From: Hydractinia symbiolongicarpus
Taxonomy: Eukaryota; Cnidaria; Hydrozoa; Anthoathecata; Hydractiniidae
Reading direction: 5' to 3'
Assembly: GCF_029227915.1 (NCBI RefSeq)
Contig: NC_079880.1
Coordinates: forward strand, 18,744,001-18,804,000
Length of the DNA stretch: 60,000 nucleotides
A program made the position numbers and the translations under genes. This document shows, piece after piece, positions 24,401 to 27,400 of this stretch. The notes beneath the pieces were generated by a model. It ran no database searches, was not told the origin of the DNA, and saw only the letters and a program-made list of their open reading frames with translations. Numbering within the stretch: position 1 is the first letter of the stretch; each line of letters opens with the position of its first letter.

Positions 24401-27400
24401 TTTGGTTCATTACCGTTATCACTTTCATGACAGGTATCAAATCCTGTACTGGCACCTAAAGAAAATGGAGGAATCCGAGTTACTGTGGACATGAGAAAAC
24501 CAAATCTAATGTATCTTTGCAGCCAGAGAAATTCCATTCTGGGGAATCAAGGTAACACCGGAAGGAATTATGCCAGATCCATCAAAAGTTCAAGCATTGA
24601 AAGACGCTTCTGTACCAACATCGAAAGATGACATCCTTTCCTTCCTTAGCATGATCCAGTCCCACTCCAGTTTTATCCCCGGTTTAGCAACAAAGACTCG
24701 CCATATGAGAAAGCTGACAAAACTGCACAAACGTTTTGAATGGACCAAAGAATGTCAACAAGAGTTCATAGCACTAAAGGATGCATTCACCAACGACACA
24801 CTAATGAGACACTTCAATCTAAAATTGAACATCTATATTTTTGTGGATGCCCACCGAACTGGCCTCTGTGCAATACTCGCACAGGGTGACAACATAGATG
24901 AGTCTTCTCCAGTCGTGTGCACAAGCAGGACAACAAGAATGTCGAACAACGATACCCTCAACTCGATCTTGAATCACTTGCTGTGGATTTTGGCCTTAGA
25001 CGATTCTGCCACTACATTGCTGGAGGACCAGGAGTGGAAATCATCACAGACCACAAACCACTGGTCAGTATTTTTGCAAGCACCCGAATTGGTTCGATTC
25101 GAACAGACAGAATAAAACTGCGACACCAGGACATTACCTTCAAAGTACAGTACCGCCTGAATGTAATGTTACATGTGCACGATAGTTATCACCTTTACAT
25201 GAGCTTTCGGTAGTGTCAGAACTTTCGTTTTTATTATATATCCATTTTTAAATACATGATCTATTTTTGCATGTCAAAAACAATAGAGTTCGTGTCCCAC
25301 ACGTGAAATTTAACGATCGCATGAAATTTTCGTGTGGCTTATTGTTTTTTATAATTACCGCAGCTGCTAAGGAATTAACACAAAAAAATGTTAATTACCC
25401 TTCGTGTCTCTATTGTTTCAGCAAACGAACATCTTTTATTCAGACATGAATTTATTTGTTAAAGTATCTCCGATTTCGTAAACGCGTAAGCGAATGTTAT
25501 TGTTCTGCACATGAAGGAAATGTTATATGTTTTGTTTATACATGCAACGAGTTATAAAGATTTAAAAGTTTAAAAACGACGAACGGCGATAGAATTGCTT
25601 TTTTAGATCGCGTTTTAAAAATTTAAGAACGAAGAACGGCGTAGAAAAGCTTCGTTAGATCGCGTTATAAAAGTTTAAGAAGGAAGAATAACGATAGAAA
25701 AATTTGTTAGATCGCATTTTAAAAGTTTAAGAACGAAAAGCGGCGATAGATATGCTTTTTTAGATCGCATTTTAAAAGTTTAAAAACAACGAACGGCGAT
25801 AGAAAAGCTTCGTTAGATTGCATTTTAAAAGCTTAAGAACGAAAAGCGGCGATAGAAATGCTTTTTTAGATCGCATTTTAGAAATTTAAGAACGAAGTTT
25901 TATCTTAACATTTATCTTAAAAAAAAACTTTTTTAGCGCGATGAAAAAAATAAATATTTCTGAGAATATATAAATAAAACTTTTTAGCGCGATAAGAAAA
26001 AACACTTGCAAAAAACTTATTTTTTATGATTATAAATATCTAAACTTTTGAGCACAGTAAAAAGAGTGTTAATATTATTCCCGAATATTATAGTTGATAT
26101 TTTGTGATTGTTAACACATTTAAACAATAACATGCATGTCTTAAATTCGAACAACATTTTTTGTATATATTATTGTTAACAAACGCACCTATAGATAATA
26201 ATAGAAACATGCAAAATATGTGTGATAACAATAGACACATAGTTTTTTTATGTCAACATGACATCGTTATGCGACATCGTGAAATGCGTGTACATGTAAC
26301 ATTACATTCAGGCGGTACTGTATCGTAGAGATGAGGAAAAGAAAATCCTGTGGACTTCTTATCCAGGCATGCAACACCCATTAACAAAACGTCACGGCAA
26401 CAAAAATCCTGCAAACTGTAAAAAACTGTCTGGTTCCTCCAATACGCCCCCTATACAGAAGCCATCTCCATGAGTCGAATCATCGCAGAAACCCCTGGTC
26501 AAGTGCATTTACCAGGGGTAAATTCCAAAGTCAAAGAAATCGTTGGAACCATACCGTAAGGTCTACCACGACCTGGCGATATCGGACGAAGATCTAATGC
26601 TGCGTAACGACCGCATTATCTTACCACAAAGTCTTAGGTCGAAAGATATCGTTAAAGCCCACAAAGGAAGCCACCCTGGTATGAGCAGCTTGAAGAGAAG
26701 AATCCGATCACACTTCTGGTTTCCCAGCATCAATACATTGGTCCAGGAAGCAGTCGAACAATGCGAGACATGTCAGCTTTTTACGAAGAAGACAACCAAG
26801 GAGCATATTTCACCACAAAACGTACCTACAGGCCCGTGGGAGCACGTATTCATCGATCTGTTTGGCCCGATGCCAGACCACAGACATATCTTAGTAGTCT
26901 TGGACAACTACTCACGCTTCCCAGCAGCCAAAATTGTTCCGACAACCGCAACAAAACCAGTTCTAAAAGCCCTCGAAGATACTTACACGGACTTAGGCAC
27001 TCCCGAACGTCATCGCACCGACAATGGTCCGCCTTTTAACTCAGCTGAATTTGCCAAGTTCTCTAGCGAGAACAACATCACCAGGTTCTGACGTACCCGT
27101 ATCACCCACAAGGTAATCCAGCAGAAACCTTTATGAAACCATTCAGGAAAGCTATGAAATCAGCCTTCCACGAGCACAAGAGCAGAGATACAGCACTCAA
27201 CCAGCTACTAGCATCATACCGTGCAACACCGCACACGGGTACAAACCTCTCACCCGGTGGAACCATGCTCCACAACGGATACAGGAAGGATTTTCAATGA
27301 ACGCGATACACTACGAAGGAACGCAAACGGCACAGGACAAAGATCTCCAACAAAGAAAACAACAGAAAGAGCTGACAAAAATATACTCGAGACGTCAACC

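Larger units (their letters stand above)
22610..24437 (+). mobile_element. Nested LTR element, gag-only deletion derivative with self-primer signature
   Basis: Two 142-bp LTRs (22615-22756 and 24291-24432) differ at two positions and are flanked by the 5-bp target duplication GGTAT (22610-22614, 24433-24437). It is inserted in the RT region of the gypsy element. The interior encodes gag, two zinc knuckles and a protease-like segment, then jumps to the typical C-terminal tail of pol. RT, RNase H and integrase are gone, so movement would need a helper. No tRNA-like primer site follows the 5' LTR; instead there is a 15-nt complement of the LTR itself. Confidence 0.93.
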
